NCBI RefSeq assembly: GCF_030687395.1
Contig: NZ_CP117430.1
Span: 2,232,001-2,296,000 of the forward strand
Direction of reading: 5' to 3'
Origin: Pseudomonas wuhanensis
GTDB taxonomy: Bacteria > Pseudomonadota > Gammaproteobacteria > Pseudomonadales > Pseudomonadaceae
DNA: 64,000 nucleotides
Below the pieces are notes generated by a model. That model saw only the letters and a program-made list of their open reading frames with translations. It made no database searches and was not told the DNA's origin. Shown in pieces: positions 38,948-51,587 of the stretch (its first letter is position 1; each line of letters begins with the position of its first letter). A program made the position numbers and the translations under genes.

Positions 38948-40372
38948 TCAGGCTATCTGCGCGGCAGTGGCGGCTTCGGCAGGCTGCGAGGCCCGCACTG
39001 TGCGCCAGGTGTTGTAAGCCATCAGGAACATGCCACTGAGGAAGATCGCACCGCCCACCAGTCGCACGACGAAGCCAGGATGACTGGCCACCAGGGTTTC
39101 AACGAAGGAATAGGTCAGCGTGCCGTCCTCATTGACCGCGCGCCACATCAGGCCCTGGGCGATGCCGTTGACCCACATGGACGCGATGTACAGCACGGTG
39201 CCGATGGTCGCGAGCCAGAAGTGCGCGTTGATCAGGCCGATGCTGTGCATCTGTTCGCGGCCGAAGACTTTCGGGATCATGTGGTACAGCGCGCCGATGG
39301 AAATCATCGCCACCCAGCCGAGCGCGCCGGCGTGTACGTGGCCGATGGTCCAGTCGGTGTAGTGGGAGAGGGCGTTGACCGTCTTGATCGCCATCATCGG
39401 ACCTTCGAAGGTCGACATGCCGTAGAACGCCAGCGACACCACCAGGAAGCGCAGGATCGGGTCGCTGCGCAACTTATGCCAGGCGCCCGAGAGCGTCATC
39501 ATGCCGTTGATCATCCCGCCCCAGCTTGGCGCCAGCAGGATCAGTGACATCACCATGCCCAGCGACTGCGCCCAGTCCGGCAGCGCGGTGTAGTGCAAGT
39601 GGTGAGGGCCGGCCCAGATGTACAGGGTGATCAGCGCCCAGAAGTGCACGATGGACAAGCGATAGGAATACACCGGACGCTCGGCCTGTTTCGGCACGAA
39701 GTAGTACATCATCCCGAGGAAACCGGCGGTGAGGAAAAAGCCTACGGCGTTGTGTCCATACCACCACTGCACCATGGCATCGGTCGCACCGGCGTACACC
39801 GAGTAGGACTTGGTGAAACTCACCGGCAGCTCAAGGTTGTTAACGATGTGCAGGATCGCCACGGTGATGATGAATCCACCGAAGAACCAGTTACCGACAT
39901 AGATGTGTTTGGTCTTGCGCTGCATGATCGTGCCGAAGAACACGACGGCATAGGCCACCCAGACGATGGTGATCAGAATGTCGATCGGCCATTCCAGTTC
40001 GGCGTATTCCTTGGAACTGGTGTAGCCCAGTGGCAGGCTGATGGCCGCCAGCAGGATTACCAGTTGCCAGCCCCAGAAGCAGAACGCAGCGATTTTCGGC
40101 GCAAACAGGCGGGTCTGGCAGGTGCGTTGTACCGAGTAGAACGAACTGGCGAACAGGGCGCAGCCGCCGAAGGCGAAAATGACCGCGTTGGTGTGCAGCG
40201 GGCGCAACCGGCCGAAACTGGTCCACGGCAGATTGAAGTTGAGTTCGGGCCAGACCAACTGGGCGGCGAGAAAAACCCCGAGCCCCATGCCGACGATGCC
40301 CCACACCACCGTCATAATGGCGAATTGGCGGACCACCTTGTAGTTGTAGGCGGTACTGATAGAAGTGTTCAT
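38948..40372 (-). CDS. ccoN: cbb3 oxidase catalytic subunit CcoN (operon 2)
   Basis: The 474-residue catalytic subunit begins [25 protein letters not shown], and holds [21 protein letters not shown] and [10 protein letters not shown] as in operon 1. The start at 40372 gives the family N terminus. An Anr box lies 141 bases upstream, inside the divergent hydrolase gene, so this is likely the low-oxygen-induced oxidase. The arrangement matches the second cco operon of P. aeruginosa, known to depend on Anr. Confidence 0.95.
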   Translation of the reverse strand: MNTSISTAYNYKVVRQFAIMTVVWGIVGMGLGVFLAAQLVWPELNFNLPWTSFGRLRPLHTNAVIFAFGGCALFASSFYSVQRTCQTRLFAPKIAAFCFWGWQLVILLAAISLPLGYTSSKEYAELEWPIDILITIVWVAYAVVFFGTIMQRKTKHIYVGNWFFGGFIITVAILHIVNNLELPVSFTKSYSVYAGATDAMVQWWYGHNAVGFFLTAGFLGMMYYFVPKQAERPVYSYRLSIVHFWALITLYIWAGPHHLHYTALPDWAQSLGMVMSLILLAPSWGGMINGMMTLSGAWHKLRSDPILRFLVVSLAFYGMSTFEGPMMAIKTVNALSHYTDWTIGHVHAGALGWVAMISIGALYHMIPKVFGREQMHSIGLINAHFWLATIGTVLYIASMWVNGIAQGLMWRAVNEDGTLTYSFVETLVASHPGFVVRLVGGAIFLSGMFLMAYNTWRTVRASQPAEAATAAQIA

Positions 40373-40481
40373 GGTTCCCCATCCACGGTTCAGCCGAAGT
40401 GAGGGCCCGTCTTTGCGAGTAAGCCGCAAGGCAGACGCTCCCTTCGCCTGGAGTTATAGGCAGACTAAAAGCGAGGCAAGC

Positions 40482-41159
40482 ATGGACAAACAGCACAAGG
40501 CCAGTATTGACGGGGATCAATGGGCGCAGTGTGTGCGGGATCATGGATGGTTGTGGAATGCCGCCTCAGCGCCGGCCTCGGCAACGCTGATTCTCGCCCA
40601 CGGTGCCGGTGCGCCGATGGACAGTGACTGGATGAGCGACATGGCTGCGCGCCTTGCGGCGCTTGGGGTCAACGTGCTGCGTTTCGAGTTCCCCTACATG
40701 GCGCAGCGGCGTATCGATGGCGGTAAACGTCCCCCGAACCCGGCGCCCAAATTGCAAGAATGCTGGCGTGAGGTGTATGCCGTGGTGCGACGCCATGTCG
40801 CTGGGCGCCTGGCCATTGGCGGCAAGTCCATGGGTGGGCGGATGGCGAGTTTGTTGGCTGATGAGTTGGGCGCGGATGCGCTGGTGTGTCTGGGGTATCC
40901 GTTTTATGCGGTGGGCAAACCGGAGAAGCCGCGGGTCGAGCATTTGGCCGGGTTGAAGACGCGGACGTTGATCGTGCAGGGTGAGCGGGATGCGCTGGGT
41001 AATCGGGCGGCCGTCGAGGCTTACGCGTTGGCGCCGAGTATCGAGGTGTTCTGGCTGGAAGCGGCGGACCATGATTTGAAACCGCTGAAGGCTTCGGGGT
41101 ATACCCATGAGCAGCATTTGGCGGCTGCGGCGGGGAAGGTTGCGGCATTTCTTCAGTAA
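40482..41159 (+). CDS. Alpha/beta-hydrolase family protein (KANL3/Tex30-like)
   Basis: This 225-residue protein has an alpha/beta-hydrolase core: LILAHGAGAPMDSDWM near residue 36, the nucleophile elbow GGKSMGGRMASLLAD (Ser about residue 113) and the His in AADHDLKPLK. It belongs to the small dienelactone-hydrolase-like group often annotated KANL3/Tex30. No signal peptide is seen. It is divergent from ccoN of operon 2, and its first codons carry the Anr box of that operon. The substrate is unknown. Confidence 0.88.
   Translation: MDKQHKASIDGDQWAQCVRDHGWLWNAASAPASATLILAHGAGAPMDSDWMSDMAARLAALGVNVLRFEFPYMAQRRIDGGKRPPNPAPKLQECWREVYAVVRRHVAGRLAIGGKSMGGRMASLLADELGADALVCLGYPFYAVGKPEKPRVEHLAGLKTRTLIVQGERDALGNRAAVEAYALAPSIEVFWLEAADHDLKPLKASGYTHEQHLAAAAGKVAAFLQ
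40507..40520 (-). promoter_or_regulatory. Anr box for cco operon 2, inside the hydrolase coding region
   Basis: On the minus strand the site reads TTGATCCCCGTCAA, one base from TTGAT-N4-ATCAA. If it sits at -41.5, transcription would start near 40472, about 100 bases before ccoN. Confidence 0.82.
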
Positions 41160-41183
41160 GATTTGCAGTGCCAGTTCGGGCCT

Positions 41184-41271
41184 CTTCGCGGGCAAGCCCG
41201 CTCCCACAGGGTTTCGTGTCGATCCCAAAATCCAGCCACACCACAGTTCACTGTGCGGGCTTGCCCGCGAT
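41184..41271. repeat. REP pair (REPIN), one arm with a 4-base loss
   Basis: TTCGCGGGCAAGCCCGCTCC and CACAGG face CTGTGCGGGCTTGCCCGCGA and TGGCGG, in which the usual GGAG is missing from the second arm. It lies between the hydrolase gene and aer, which converge. Confidence 0.88.
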
Positions 41272-41309
41272 GGCGGCCTCACAGGCAACAAAATTTCAAA
41301 GGGATAATA

Positions 41310-41343
41310 AAAAAACCGGACGCTTTCGCCGTCCGGTTTTTTT
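41310..41343. terminator. Bidirectional terminator between the hydrolase gene and aer
   Basis: AAAAAACCGGACG, a 7-base loop and CGTCCGGTTTTTTT form a hairpin with A and T tails just beyond the aer stop on the minus strand. Confidence 0.9.
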
Positions 41344-41357
41344 GCCTTCAAGCGCTA

Positions 41358-42923
41358 TCAGCGGTTAAACCGCTCCACCAACGAATACTGGGTATTCGCC
41401 GTCTTGGTCAGTTCTTCGCTCAACAGCGCCGAGTGCTGTGCCTGTTCCGAGGTCTGGTCCGCCAGTTCCGAAATATTGCTGATGTTGCGGCTGATTTCTT
41501 CGGCCACCGCACTTTGCTCTTCGGTCGCGGCGGCGATCTGGGTGGTCATGTCGGTGATGTTGGCCACCGCTTCGCTGATGCCCACCAGCGCCTGATCCGC
41601 TTCCAAGACCCGCGCCACCCCTTCTTCGGCCTGGCGATGCCCGGCTTCCATGGTTTGTACCGCGGTGCTGGCGGTTTGCTGCAGCTTGGCGATCAGGGCG
41701 TGAATCTGCCCGGTGGATTCGCTGGTACGTTGTGCCAGTTGACGCACTTCGTCGGCCACCACCGCAAAACCACGGCCCATCTCGCCGGCACGCGCCGCTT
41801 CAATCGCAGCGTTCAAAGCCAACAGGTTGGTCTGGTCGGCGATGCCTTTGATCACATCGACCACGCCGCCGATTTCATCGCTGTCCTTGGCCAGTTGCGT
41901 GACCGTGAGGCCAGTTTCACCGACCACCACCGACAGGCGTTGAATGGCTTCGCGGGTTTCCCCGGCGATGTCGCGACCGCGACCGGTCAGGCGATTGGCT
42001 TCCTGAGTGGCGTCGGCGGTGCGCTGCACGTGGCTGGCGACTTCCTGGGTGGTGGCGGCCATCTGATTCACAGCGGTCGCCACTTGCTCGGTTTCGACGC
42101 GTTGACGTTCCAGGCCGGTGGAGCTGTTATGCGCCAGGGTGTCGGACTGTTTCGCTTGTTCGGTCAGGTGTTCGGCGGTGTCCTGCAAACGGGTCAAGCA
42201 GGTTTTCAGGCGTGCTTCCTGACTGAGGATCGACATCTCCAGGCGTGCCTGGGCGCCACGGCTGTCGGTGTACATCTGCGCGATCAGCGGGTCGGACGTG
42301 GTCTGTTCGGCCAGGCGCAGCAAACGCTTGATACCGCGCTGTTGCCAGCCCAAGCCCATCAAGCCCAATGGCACCGAAAGGCCGGCGGCGAGGGCGAAGC
42401 CCCACTGGGACGTCAGGGTGGCGCCGATCATGAAGCTCAACTGGCTGACCAGAATGAACGGCAGCCAGTCCTGAAGCACCGGCAGCCATTTGTCTGTAGA
42501 GGGAACCGCAGACTTGCCCTGGTTGATGCGTTGGTAGAGCGCTTCGGCGCGGCGGATCTGTTCGGCGGTGGGTTTGACCCGCACCGACTCGTAACCGATC
42601 ACCTGATTGCCGTCGAACACCGGTGTGACATAGGCGTTAACCCAGTAGTGGTCACCGGTCTTGCAGCGATTCTTGACAATGCCCATCCATGGCAAGCCTT
42701 GTTTCAGTGTGCCCCACATGTGCGCGAACACCGCAGCCGGGACGTCGGGATGACGGACCAGGTTATGCGGTGCACGGATCAGTTCCTCACGAGAAAACCC
42801 GCTGATTTCGACGAAAGCGTCGTTGCAGTAAGTAATCACGCCCTTGGCATCGGTGGTGGAAATCAACCGTTGCTGAGCCGGGAAGGTCCGTTCGCGTTGT
42901 GTAATGGGCTGGTTGTTACGCAT
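41358..42923 (-). CDS. aer: Aerotaxis receptor Aer (PAS methyl-accepting chemotaxis protein)
   Basis: Aer senses redox or oxygen through an FAD-binding PAS domain and signals to the flagellar motor. The 521-residue protein starts [23 protein letters not shown], with PAS at about residues 10-120 ([20 protein letters not shown]), two short membrane segments near 160-205, a HAMP-like linker, and the conserved signalling tip [37 protein letters not shown]. The start at 42923 gives the normal length. It lies beside cco operon 2, so oxygen seeking and oxygen use are encoded together. Confidence 0.95.
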   Translation of the reverse strand: MRNNQPITQRERTFPAQQRLISTTDAKGVITYCNDAFVEISGFSREELIRAPHNLVRHPDVPAAVFAHMWGTLKQGLPWMGIVKNRCKTGDHYWVNAYVTPVFDGNQVIGYESVRVKPTAEQIRRAEALYQRINQGKSAVPSTDKWLPVLQDWLPFILVSQLSFMIGATLTSQWGFALAAGLSVPLGLMGLGWQQRGIKRLLRLAEQTTSDPLIAQMYTDSRGAQARLEMSILSQEARLKTCLTRLQDTAEHLTEQAKQSDTLAHNSSTGLERQRVETEQVATAVNQMAATTQEVASHVQRTADATQEANRLTGRGRDIAGETREAIQRLSVVVGETGLTVTQLAKDSDEIGGVVDVIKGIADQTNLLALNAAIEAARAGEMGRGFAVVADEVRQLAQRTSESTGQIHALIAKLQQTASTAVQTMEAGHRQAEEGVARVLEADQALVGISEAVANITDMTTQIAAATEEQSAVAEEISRNISNISELADQTSEQAQHSALLSEELTKTANTQYSLVERFNR

Positions 42924-43027
42924 GACTTTTTCAATCCGCAAGGCTTTGAGAGGTTGTCGGCAATGTCAGGCATTTATTGAAATGTTTTTTTCATTAATCA
43001 GTGACGCGTCGCAAAACGACCGTTGCG

Positions 43028-43819
43028 TCAGCCGGCGAGCATCGGATAAGTGAACAGCCCGAAATGCAGCAGATTCAAACCAAAGTGGGTGGCGATAGCT
43101 GCTCCCAACCCGCCAAAACGATAGGCCAGGCCATAACCGACCCCCGCGAGGCCCGCCAGCAATACCCATTGCCAGCCAGCGCCCAGATGAACGAGGCCGA
43201 ACAGCATTGATGCGAGTAACAAAGCAAGATTTTCGCCATAAGGCAGGTGTTTGAACTGCCGGCTCAACCCGCCCTGGATATAGCCGCGAAACAACGCTTC
43301 TTCCACCAGCGTCACCAGCAGTAGATTGTTCAGTACCCACAACCAGGCCTGATCCGGCCACTTCGGTGCCCAACTGATCACGCCCAGCAACAGCGCGCCA
43401 CCCAAGGCCAGTACGGTGCTTACGCTCAGGGCGAGGGCGGTGGCATAAATGGACAGTCGCAACGAGCGCCGGCCGACAATCCATGGACAAACCAGCAACA
43501 GCCAGAAACCGATCAGCGGTTTGTCCTGATTCAGGTACATGGCAAACGGCACGGCATCGTCGGTGAAACGCTGGGGTTGAATGGCCCGACCGTTGTAGAA
43601 ACCGGGAAGCCAGTGCATTGCCAGTGCCACCGCCAGGAAGATGAACAAGCCGTGGCCGAGGTAGCGGCCGATGGCAACGTGTTGCTGGCGAACGGCGAAA
43701 CCGGCGAAAAATAGCAATGCGAAAGAGATAGCGGCCAGCCAGCCAAGTTGGCCGTAGATCAAAGCCAAGCCGTAGCCGATGGAGAGAAGTGCCAGATAAG
43801 TCCATGGCAGAGCAAGCAT
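43028..43819 (-). CDS. CPBP-family intramembrane metalloprotease (CAAX/Abi type)
   Basis: The 263-residue protein has about eight membrane helices. Motif 1 is EEALFRGYIQG (EExxxR) at about residue 165; the second histidine motif is FGLVHLGAGW, and ATHFGLNLLHF gives the HxxxN motif. These are the diagnostic residues of the CPBP family. Substrates are unknown; no bacteriocin genes are nearby. Confidence 0.9.
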   Translation of the reverse strand: MLALPWTYLALLSIGYGLALIYGQLGWLAAISFALLFFAGFAVRQQHVAIGRYLGHGLFIFLAVALAMHWLPGFYNGRAIQPQRFTDDAVPFAMYLNQDKPLIGFWLLLVCPWIVGRRSLRLSIYATALALSVSTVLALGGALLLGVISWAPKWPDQAWLWVLNNLLLVTLVEEALFRGYIQGGLSRQFKHLPYGENLALLLASMLFGLVHLGAGWQWVLLAGLAGVGYGLAYRFGGLGAAIATHFGLNLLHFGLFTYPMLAG

Positions 43820-43864
43820 GTGAAGTCCTTGTGTCGGTAATTTCTACAGTGTGACACGGTCCCT

Positions 43865-43953
43865 TGTGGGAGCGGGCTTGCCCGCGATGACGGCGGCAGA
43901 TCCGACATTGATGTAACAGCTATACCGCTATCGCGGGCAAGCCCGCTCCCACA
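43865..43953. repeat. REP pair (REPIN)
   Basis: TGTGGGAGCGGGCTTGCCCG and CGATGACGGCGGCA face CGCTATCGCGGGCAAGCCCG and CTCCCACAG. The spacer resembles that of the copy at 48547-48653. Confidence 0.9.
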
Positions 43954-44005
43954 GTGGATCGGTGTCGCGCAGGGTATTTTTGTTCGGTGCAGGACACAAA
44001 CAAAA

Positions 44006-44025
44006 ACACCGCCCGAAGGCGGTGT
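44006..44025 (-). terminator. Terminator after acnA
   Basis: ACACCGCC and GGCGGTGT form an 8-base stem with a CGAA loop; on the minus strand it is followed by TTTTTG, 17 bases after the acnA stop. Confidence 0.88.
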
Positions 44026-44041
44026 CGTTGTCAGCAGGCTG

Positions 44042-46783
<2,742 letters not shown>

Positions 46784-47004
46784 TGAAATGACTCCTTTAA
46801 GTCCACACGGCTACGGACGGAGGGAAGGGCAGAGGTTTAAACCTAGTCCTGTTTGGTGCTTAAGGCTAATAACTGGACTCTATGGTTAAGTCCAAGGTTC
46901 CGATCTCGGCTATCATGCGCCGGTTTTCGTGACAGGCTTTGCTTCAACGCAAGTCTGGGCATCGCGCAGTGGCTGAATTCTTCGCCAACTGCCCAGGAGT
47001 AAGA

Positions 47005-48078
47005 ATGAACACCCTCTTTATGCATTGCCGGCCGGGCTTCGAAAGCGAAGTCTGTTCCGAGATCTCCGAACATGCCGCGCGGCTGAATGTGGCCGGTTAT
47101 GCCAAGGCCAAGACCGCCAGCGCCTATGCCGAATTCATCTGCACCGAAGAAGACGGCGCCGAGCGCCTGATGCGTGGTCAGCGTTTCGCCGAGCTGATCT
47201 TCCCGCGCCAGTGGGCCCGGGGGATCTTTATTGATCTGCCGGAAACCGATCGCATCAGCGTGATCCTCGCGCACATGGCCGACTTCCCGCTGTGCGGCAG
47301 CCTGTGGCTGGAAATGGTCGACACCAACGATGGCAAGGAGCTGTCGAACTTCTGCAAGAAATTCGAAGTCCACCTGCGCAAGGCGCTGATGGCGGCCGGC
47401 AAACTGGTAGACGACGCCCACAAGCCACGGCTGCTGCTGACTTTCAAGAGCGGCCGCGAAGTGTTCATGGGCCTGGCGGAGTCGAACAATTCGGCGATGT
47501 GGCCGATGGGCATTCCACGCCTGAAGTTCCCCCGTGAAGCGCCGAGCCGTTCGACGCTGAAGCTGGAAGAGGCCTGGCACCATTTCATCCCGCGTGACCA
47601 GTGGGACGAACGCCTGCACAGCGACATGACCGGCGTCGACCTCGGCGCCGCCCCTGGCGGCTGGACCTGGCAACTGGTCAACCGCGGCATGCTGGTGACC
47701 GCCATCGACAACGGCCCGATGGCCGAAAGCCTGATGGACACCGGTTTGGTGCAGCACTTGATGGCCGACGGTTTCACCTTCAAACCCAAGCAACCGGTCG
47801 ACTGGATGGTCTGCGACATCGTCGAGAAACCGGCGCGCAACGCGGCGATGCTGGAAGAATGGATTGGCGAGGGGCATTGCCGGGAAGCGGTGGTCAACCT
47901 CAAGCTGCCGATGAAACAGCGTTATGCCGAAGTGAAGCGCTTGCTGGAACGTATTGCCGACGGGTTCAAGGCGCGGGGCATTCGGGTCGAGATCGGCTGC
48001 AAGCAGCTGTATCACGACCGTGAGGAAGTGACCTGCCACCTGCGCCGGCTCGATATAAAGAAACCCAAGTCCCGCTGA
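47005..48078 (+). CDS. rlmM: 23S rRNA 2'-O-ribose methyltransferase RlmM
   Basis: RlmM methylates C2498 of 23S rRNA. The 357-residue protein starts MNTLFMHCRPGFESE; a ribosome site (AGGAG) eight bases upstream supports 47005 over the longer frame. The N-terminal half is a THUMP-like domain and the C-terminal half a SAM-dependent Rossmann methyltransferase with VDLGAAPGGWTWQL, WMVCDIVEKP and INLKLPMK-like VNLKLPMKQRY. The length is typical. Confidence 0.95.
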   Translation: MNTLFMHCRPGFESEVCSEISEHAARLNVAGYAKAKTASAYAEFICTEEDGAERLMRGQRFAELIFPRQWARGIFIDLPETDRISVILAHMADFPLCGSLWLEMVDTNDGKELSNFCKKFEVHLRKALMAAGKLVDDAHKPRLLLTFKSGREVFMGLAESNNSAMWPMGIPRLKFPREAPSRSTLKLEEAWHHFIPRDQWDERLHSDMTGVDLGAAPGGWTWQLVNRGMLVTAIDNGPMAESLMDTGLVQHLMADGFTFKPKQPVDWMVCDIVEKPARNAAMLEEWIGEGHCREAVVNLKLPMKQRYAEVKRLLERIADGFKARGIRVEIGCKQLYHDREEVTCHLRRLDIKKPKSR

Positions 48079-48089
48079 CTTTGTGTACC

Positions 48090-48201
48090 GATCGTTCCCA
48101 CGCTCCGCGTGGGAATGCCGCCGGGGACGCTCCGCGTTCCGCCTTTGGATGTGACGCAGAGCGTCACGGGATGCCTTCCCACGCAGAGCGTGGGAACGAT
48201 C
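48090..48201. repeat. Long intergenic palindrome, GTTCCCACGCTCTGCGTGG family (copy 3)
   Basis: It runs from GATCGTTCCCACGCTC to GAGCGTGGGAACGATC, with internal GGACGCTCCGCG and GACGCAGAGCGTC. It lies between rlmM and tusA. Confidence 0.87.
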
Positions 48202-48263
48202 AGCTGCCAGTGACTAGACACCCGGCAATGCGCGACAATGCCGGCAAGTTTCAGGAGTAAATC

Positions 48264-48515
48264 ATGAGTGAAATGATCGATACGCCGGTCGACGGCACCC
48301 TCGACGCCACCGGCCTCAATTGCCCGGAGCCGGTGATGATGTTGCACCAGCACATCCGTGACCTGGTGCCCGGCGGCCTGCTGAAGGTGATCGCCACCGA
48401 CCCGTCGACCCGTCGCGACATTCCCAAGTTCTGCGTGTTTCTCGATCACGAACTGGTCGCGCAGCATGAAGAGGCAGGCACCTACCTCTATTGGATCCGC
48501 AAGAAACTTGCTTAA
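48264..48515 (+). CDS. tusA: Sulfur-relay protein TusA
   Basis: TusA carries persulfide sulfur to tRNA thiolation and molybdenum-cofactor synthesis. The 83-residue protein has the family motif [19 protein letters not shown], with the sulfur-carrying Cys20. AGGAG precedes the ATG. The length is typical. It lies downstream of rlmM but is separated from it by a long palindrome, so it may have its own promoter. Confidence 0.96.
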   Translation: MSEMIDTPVDGTLDATGLNCPEPVMMLHQHIRDLVPGGLLKVIATDPSTRRDIPKFCVFLDHELVAQHEEAGTYLYWIRKKLA

Positions 48516-48546
48516 CAGGCACAAAAAATTAGTTAAGCGCGAATCC

Positions 48547-48653
48547 CTGTGGGAGCGGGCTTGCCCGCGATGACGGCGGCACATTCAACATAAATGTGAC
48601 AGTTAGATCGCTATCGCGGGCAAGTCGGATCGCCGCGCCGCCGCTCCCACAGG
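48547..48653. repeat. REP pair (REPIN) with an altered right arm
   Basis: The left arm is the usual CTGTGGGAGCGGGCTTGCCC followed by GCGATGACGG. The right arm reads CGCGGGCAAG followed by TCGGATCGCCGCGCCG before CCGCTCCCACAG, so extra sequence sits inside the REP core. Confidence 0.88.
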
Positions 48654-48680
48654 TTTCGCGGCGCCCTTTTTTGCGCTCGC

Positions 48681-50090
48681 TTAACCCGCCGAACGACTGA
48701 TGCGGATCCGCTTGCGTGCACTGCGCGTCAGGCGGATCGACAGCATCAGCGCCGCGCAACTCAAGCCGACGATCAAACCCTGCCAGAGCCCGCTCGGGCC
48801 ATTCGGTGCGCCAAACCAGTCGGTCAGGCCCAAGGCGTAACCCACCGGCAAGCCAATTCCCCAATAAGCGAACAGCGTCAGGATCATCGTCACCCGCGTG
48901 TCCTGATAACCCCGCAGTGCGCCCGCTGCCGTCACCTGGATCGCATCGGAAAACTGGAACAACGCCGAATAAACAATCAGCATCGCCGCCACCTGAATCA
49001 CCGTCGGGTCGGCGGTGTAGATCGCCGCGATGGGTTCACGCAGCAATAGCATCATGCTCGCCGACAGGCACGCATAAGCCAGGGCGGTACCCATGCCGAC
49101 ACCGGCGGCGAAGCGGGCTTCCCGTGGTTCCTCACGGCCGAGAGCCTGGCCGACGCGTACGGTCACGGCCATGCCGAGGGAGTAGGGGATCATGAATACC
49201 AGCGAGCTGAAGTTCAGCGCAATCTGGTGCCCGGCGACCACGGTGGCGCCGAGGCTGCCGATCAGCAGGGCGATCACGGCGAAGATGCTCGACTCGGCGA
49301 ATACCGCGATGCCGATCGGCAGGCCGATGCCCAGCAAACGCTTGATCACCGACCACTGTGGCCAGTCGAAACGCCTGAACAACTCACTCGACTGATAGGC
49401 TGGCGCCCAGCGTTCCCAGCCGGCCATGCCCAACGCCATCACCCACATCACGATCGCCGTGGCCCAGCCGCAGCCGACGCCACCCATGGCCGGCACACCA
49501 AAGTGGCCATAGATGAAGATGTAGTTCAGTGGAATATTCAACGCCAGCCCGCACAGGCCAAGGACCATGGCCGGGCGGGTGCGACCCAGGCCATCACTGA
49601 AGCAGCGCAGCACGTGATAGAGCGCGACGGCAGGCAAGCCGCTGGCGATGCCGTGCAGATACTGCATGCACGGGCCGATCAGCTCGGGGTCGACTTTCAT
49701 GATGTGCAGGATCGGTTCGGCGCTGAACAGCATGCCGGTCGCCATCAAGCCCACCACCAGTGCCAGCCACAAGGCCTGACGCACGATTGGGCCAATCTCG
49801 CTGTGCGTGCCGGCGCCGAAGCGCTGGGCGACTTTCGGGGTGGTGGCCAGCAGTGTGCCGGTCATCAGCAGAAACACCGGCACCCAGATCGAGTTGCCCA
49901 GCGCGACGGCCGCCAGATCTCGAGGCCCGACACGACCGGCCATCACCGCATCGACGAAGCCCATGGCGGTGGTCGCCAGCTGCGCGATCATGATCGGCAA
50001 CGCCAGGCCGAGCAGGTTTTTCAGCTCCAGGCGAACCCGGGCCGGGCGGTTGAGGGAAATAGCGGTGGGGCGGTCAGTCACGGAATTCAA
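48681..50090 (-). CDS. MATE-family multidrug efflux transporter (NorM/PmpM-like)
   Basis: The 469-residue inner-membrane protein has about twelve hydrophobic segments and begins, after a polar leader, LKNLLGLALPIMIAQLATTAMGFVDAVMAGRVGPRDLAAVALG, the typical first MATE repeat. Such pumps export cationic drugs in exchange for H+ or Na+. It is divergent from pdxB. Which pump of P. aeruginosa it corresponds to, and what it exports, cannot be told here. Confidence 0.93.
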   Translation of the reverse strand: MNSVTDRPTAISLNRPARVRLELKNLLGLALPIMIAQLATTAMGFVDAVMAGRVGPRDLAAVALGNSIWVPVFLLMTGTLLATTPKVAQRFGAGTHSEIGPIVRQALWLALVVGLMATGMLFSAEPILHIMKVDPELIGPCMQYLHGIASGLPAVALYHVLRCFSDGLGRTRPAMVLGLCGLALNIPLNYIFIYGHFGVPAMGGVGCGWATAIVMWVMALGMAGWERWAPAYQSSELFRRFDWPQWSVIKRLLGIGLPIGIAVFAESSIFAVIALLIGSLGATVVAGHQIALNFSSLVFMIPYSLGMAVTVRVGQALGREEPREARFAAGVGMGTALAYACLSASMMLLLREPIAAIYTADPTVIQVAAMLIVYSALFQFSDAIQVTAAGALRGYQDTRVTMILTLFAYWGIGLPVGYALGLTDWFGAPNGPSGLWQGLIVGLSCAALMLSIRLTRSARKRIRISRSAG

Positions 50091-50270
50091 GGCGAAACGT
50101 CCAAAAGGGTTTTGATGCGCAGGCGGCGCATTCTACGCCTTGACGCAGTGGTCAGGAAAAATCCTGTGTTACCGATTTGTAATCCCTCAACCCAGCAGCT
50201 CACAGAAGATGTGTGCTAGGCGCAGAGTGTCATCTGCGCCTACACTGCCGATCCGCCAAAGGAGCCTGCC

Positions 50271-51413
50271 ATGCTGATTGTTGCCGACGAAAATATCCCG
50301 CTGCTCGATGCCTTCTTCGCAGGTTTCGGTGAAATCCGCCGAGTACCGGGGCGTGCCATCGACCGCGCCACTGTCGAGCAGGCCGATGTGCTGCTGGTGC
50401 GCTCGGTGACCAACGTCAACCGCGAATTGCTCGAAGGCAGCAAGGTGCGTTTTGTCGGCACCTGCACCATCGGCACCGATCACCTGGACCTGGATTACTT
50501 TCAACAGGCCGGCATCACCTGGTCCAGCGCGCCAGGCTGCAATGCCCGGGGTGTGGTCGATTACGTGCTGGGCAGCCTGCTGACCCTGGCCGAAATCGAA
50601 GGTGCCGACCTGACTCAACGCACCTACGGTGTGGTTGGCGCCGGTGAAGTGGGCTGGCGGCTGGTCAAGGTTCTGCAAGGTCTGGGCTGGAACGTGCTGG
50701 TCTGCGATCCCCCACGGCAAGCCGCTGAAGGGGGCGATTACGTCAGCCTCGAGCAGATCATCGAGCAATGCGACGTCATCAGTCTGCACACTCCGCTGGA
50801 CAAGCAGGGCCCTCAGGCGACCTGGCATCTGTTCGATAAAACCCGCTTGAACCAGCTCAAGCCTGGCACTTGGCTGATCAACGCCAGTCGTGGCCCGGTC
50901 ATCGACAACGCCGCCCTGCGCCAGGTGCTGTTGCAGCGTGAAGATCTGCAAGCGGTGCTGGATGTCTGGGAGGCTGAGCCCGAGGTCGATGTGGCGCTTG
51001 CAGAGTTGTGTGTACTGGCGACACCGCACATTGCCGGTTACAGCCTCGATGGCAAACAGCGCGGGACGGCACAGATCTATCAAGCGTTTTGCGAACTCCT
51101 CGGGCAACCGGAACAGGTCCACCTGAGCGACTTGCTGCCAGCACCCTGGTTGTCGGCAGTGACGTTGAACGCCGACAGCGATCCGGCCTGGGCACTGGCG
51201 ATGTTGTGCCGTGGCGTGTACGACCCGCGCCGTGATGACGCGGATTTCCGTCGCAGCCTTGTAGGCAATGTGAGCGAGCAGCGCGCGGCGTTCGATGCAC
51301 TGCGCAAGCATTATCCGCTGCGGCGGGAGATTGATGGGTTGAAGGTGCGGATCGAGGGGGATTCGCCGGCGTTGCGGCAGATTGTGGCGGCGTTGGGTGC
51401 TTCGGCTGTCTGA
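50271..51413 (+). CDS. pdxB: Erythronate-4-phosphate dehydrogenase
   Basis: PdxB catalyses the second step of pyridoxal-phosphate synthesis, oxidising 4-phosphoerythronate. The 380-residue protein has the NAD-binding [21 protein letters not shown], the catalytic Arg in [10 protein letters not shown], Glu in [12 protein letters not shown] and His in ATPHIAGYS, with the PdxB-specific C-terminal dimer domain. AAGGAG precedes the ATG at 50271. Confidence 0.96.
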   Translation: MLIVADENIPLLDAFFAGFGEIRRVPGRAIDRATVEQADVLLVRSVTNVNRELLEGSKVRFVGTCTIGTDHLDLDYFQQAGITWSSAPGCNARGVVDYVLGSLLTLAEIEGADLTQRTYGVVGAGEVGWRLVKVLQGLGWNVLVCDPPRQAAEGGDYVSLEQIIEQCDVISLHTPLDKQGPQATWHLFDKTRLNQLKPGTWLINASRGPVIDNAALRQVLLQREDLQAVLDVWEAEPEVDVALAELCVLATPHIAGYSLDGKQRGTAQIYQAFCELLGQPEQVHLSDLLPAPWLSAVTLNADSDPAWALAMLCRGVYDPRRDDADFRRSLVGNVSEQRAAFDALRKHYPLRREIDGLKVRIEGDSPALRQIVAALGASAV

Positions 51414-51429
51414 GTACCGGGTTGGCCTT

Positions 51430-51512
51430 ATCGCGGGCAAGCCACGCTCCCACAGGTCATGCGTCAATTTTGGAATCGCGGTAATCCTGTGGGAGTGGGC
51501 TTGCCCGCGATA
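51430..51512. repeat. REP pair (REPIN)
   Basis: ATCGCGGGCAAGCCACGCTC and CCACAGG face CCTGTGGGAGTGGGCTTGCC and CGCGATAG, just after the pdxB stop. Confidence 0.9.
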
Positions 51513-51547
51513 GGGTGCGCAGCCCCCTCAAAAGACACCCATAAAAA

Positions 51548-51568
51548 ACCCGGCTAAAAGAGCCGGGT
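51548..51568 (-). terminator. Terminator after the small PA1571-like gene
   Basis: ACCCGGCT and AGCCGGGT form an 8-base stem with a 5-base loop; on the minus strand it is followed by TTTTTTAT. The gene stop is 20 bases upstream. Confidence 0.85.
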
Positions 51569-51587
51569 CAAGAAGACGGTGGCTATA

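Noticed and set aside
41163..42980. Open frame of 605 codons opposite aer
   Set aside because: It begins in a REP pair and terminator and mirrors the aer coding sequence.
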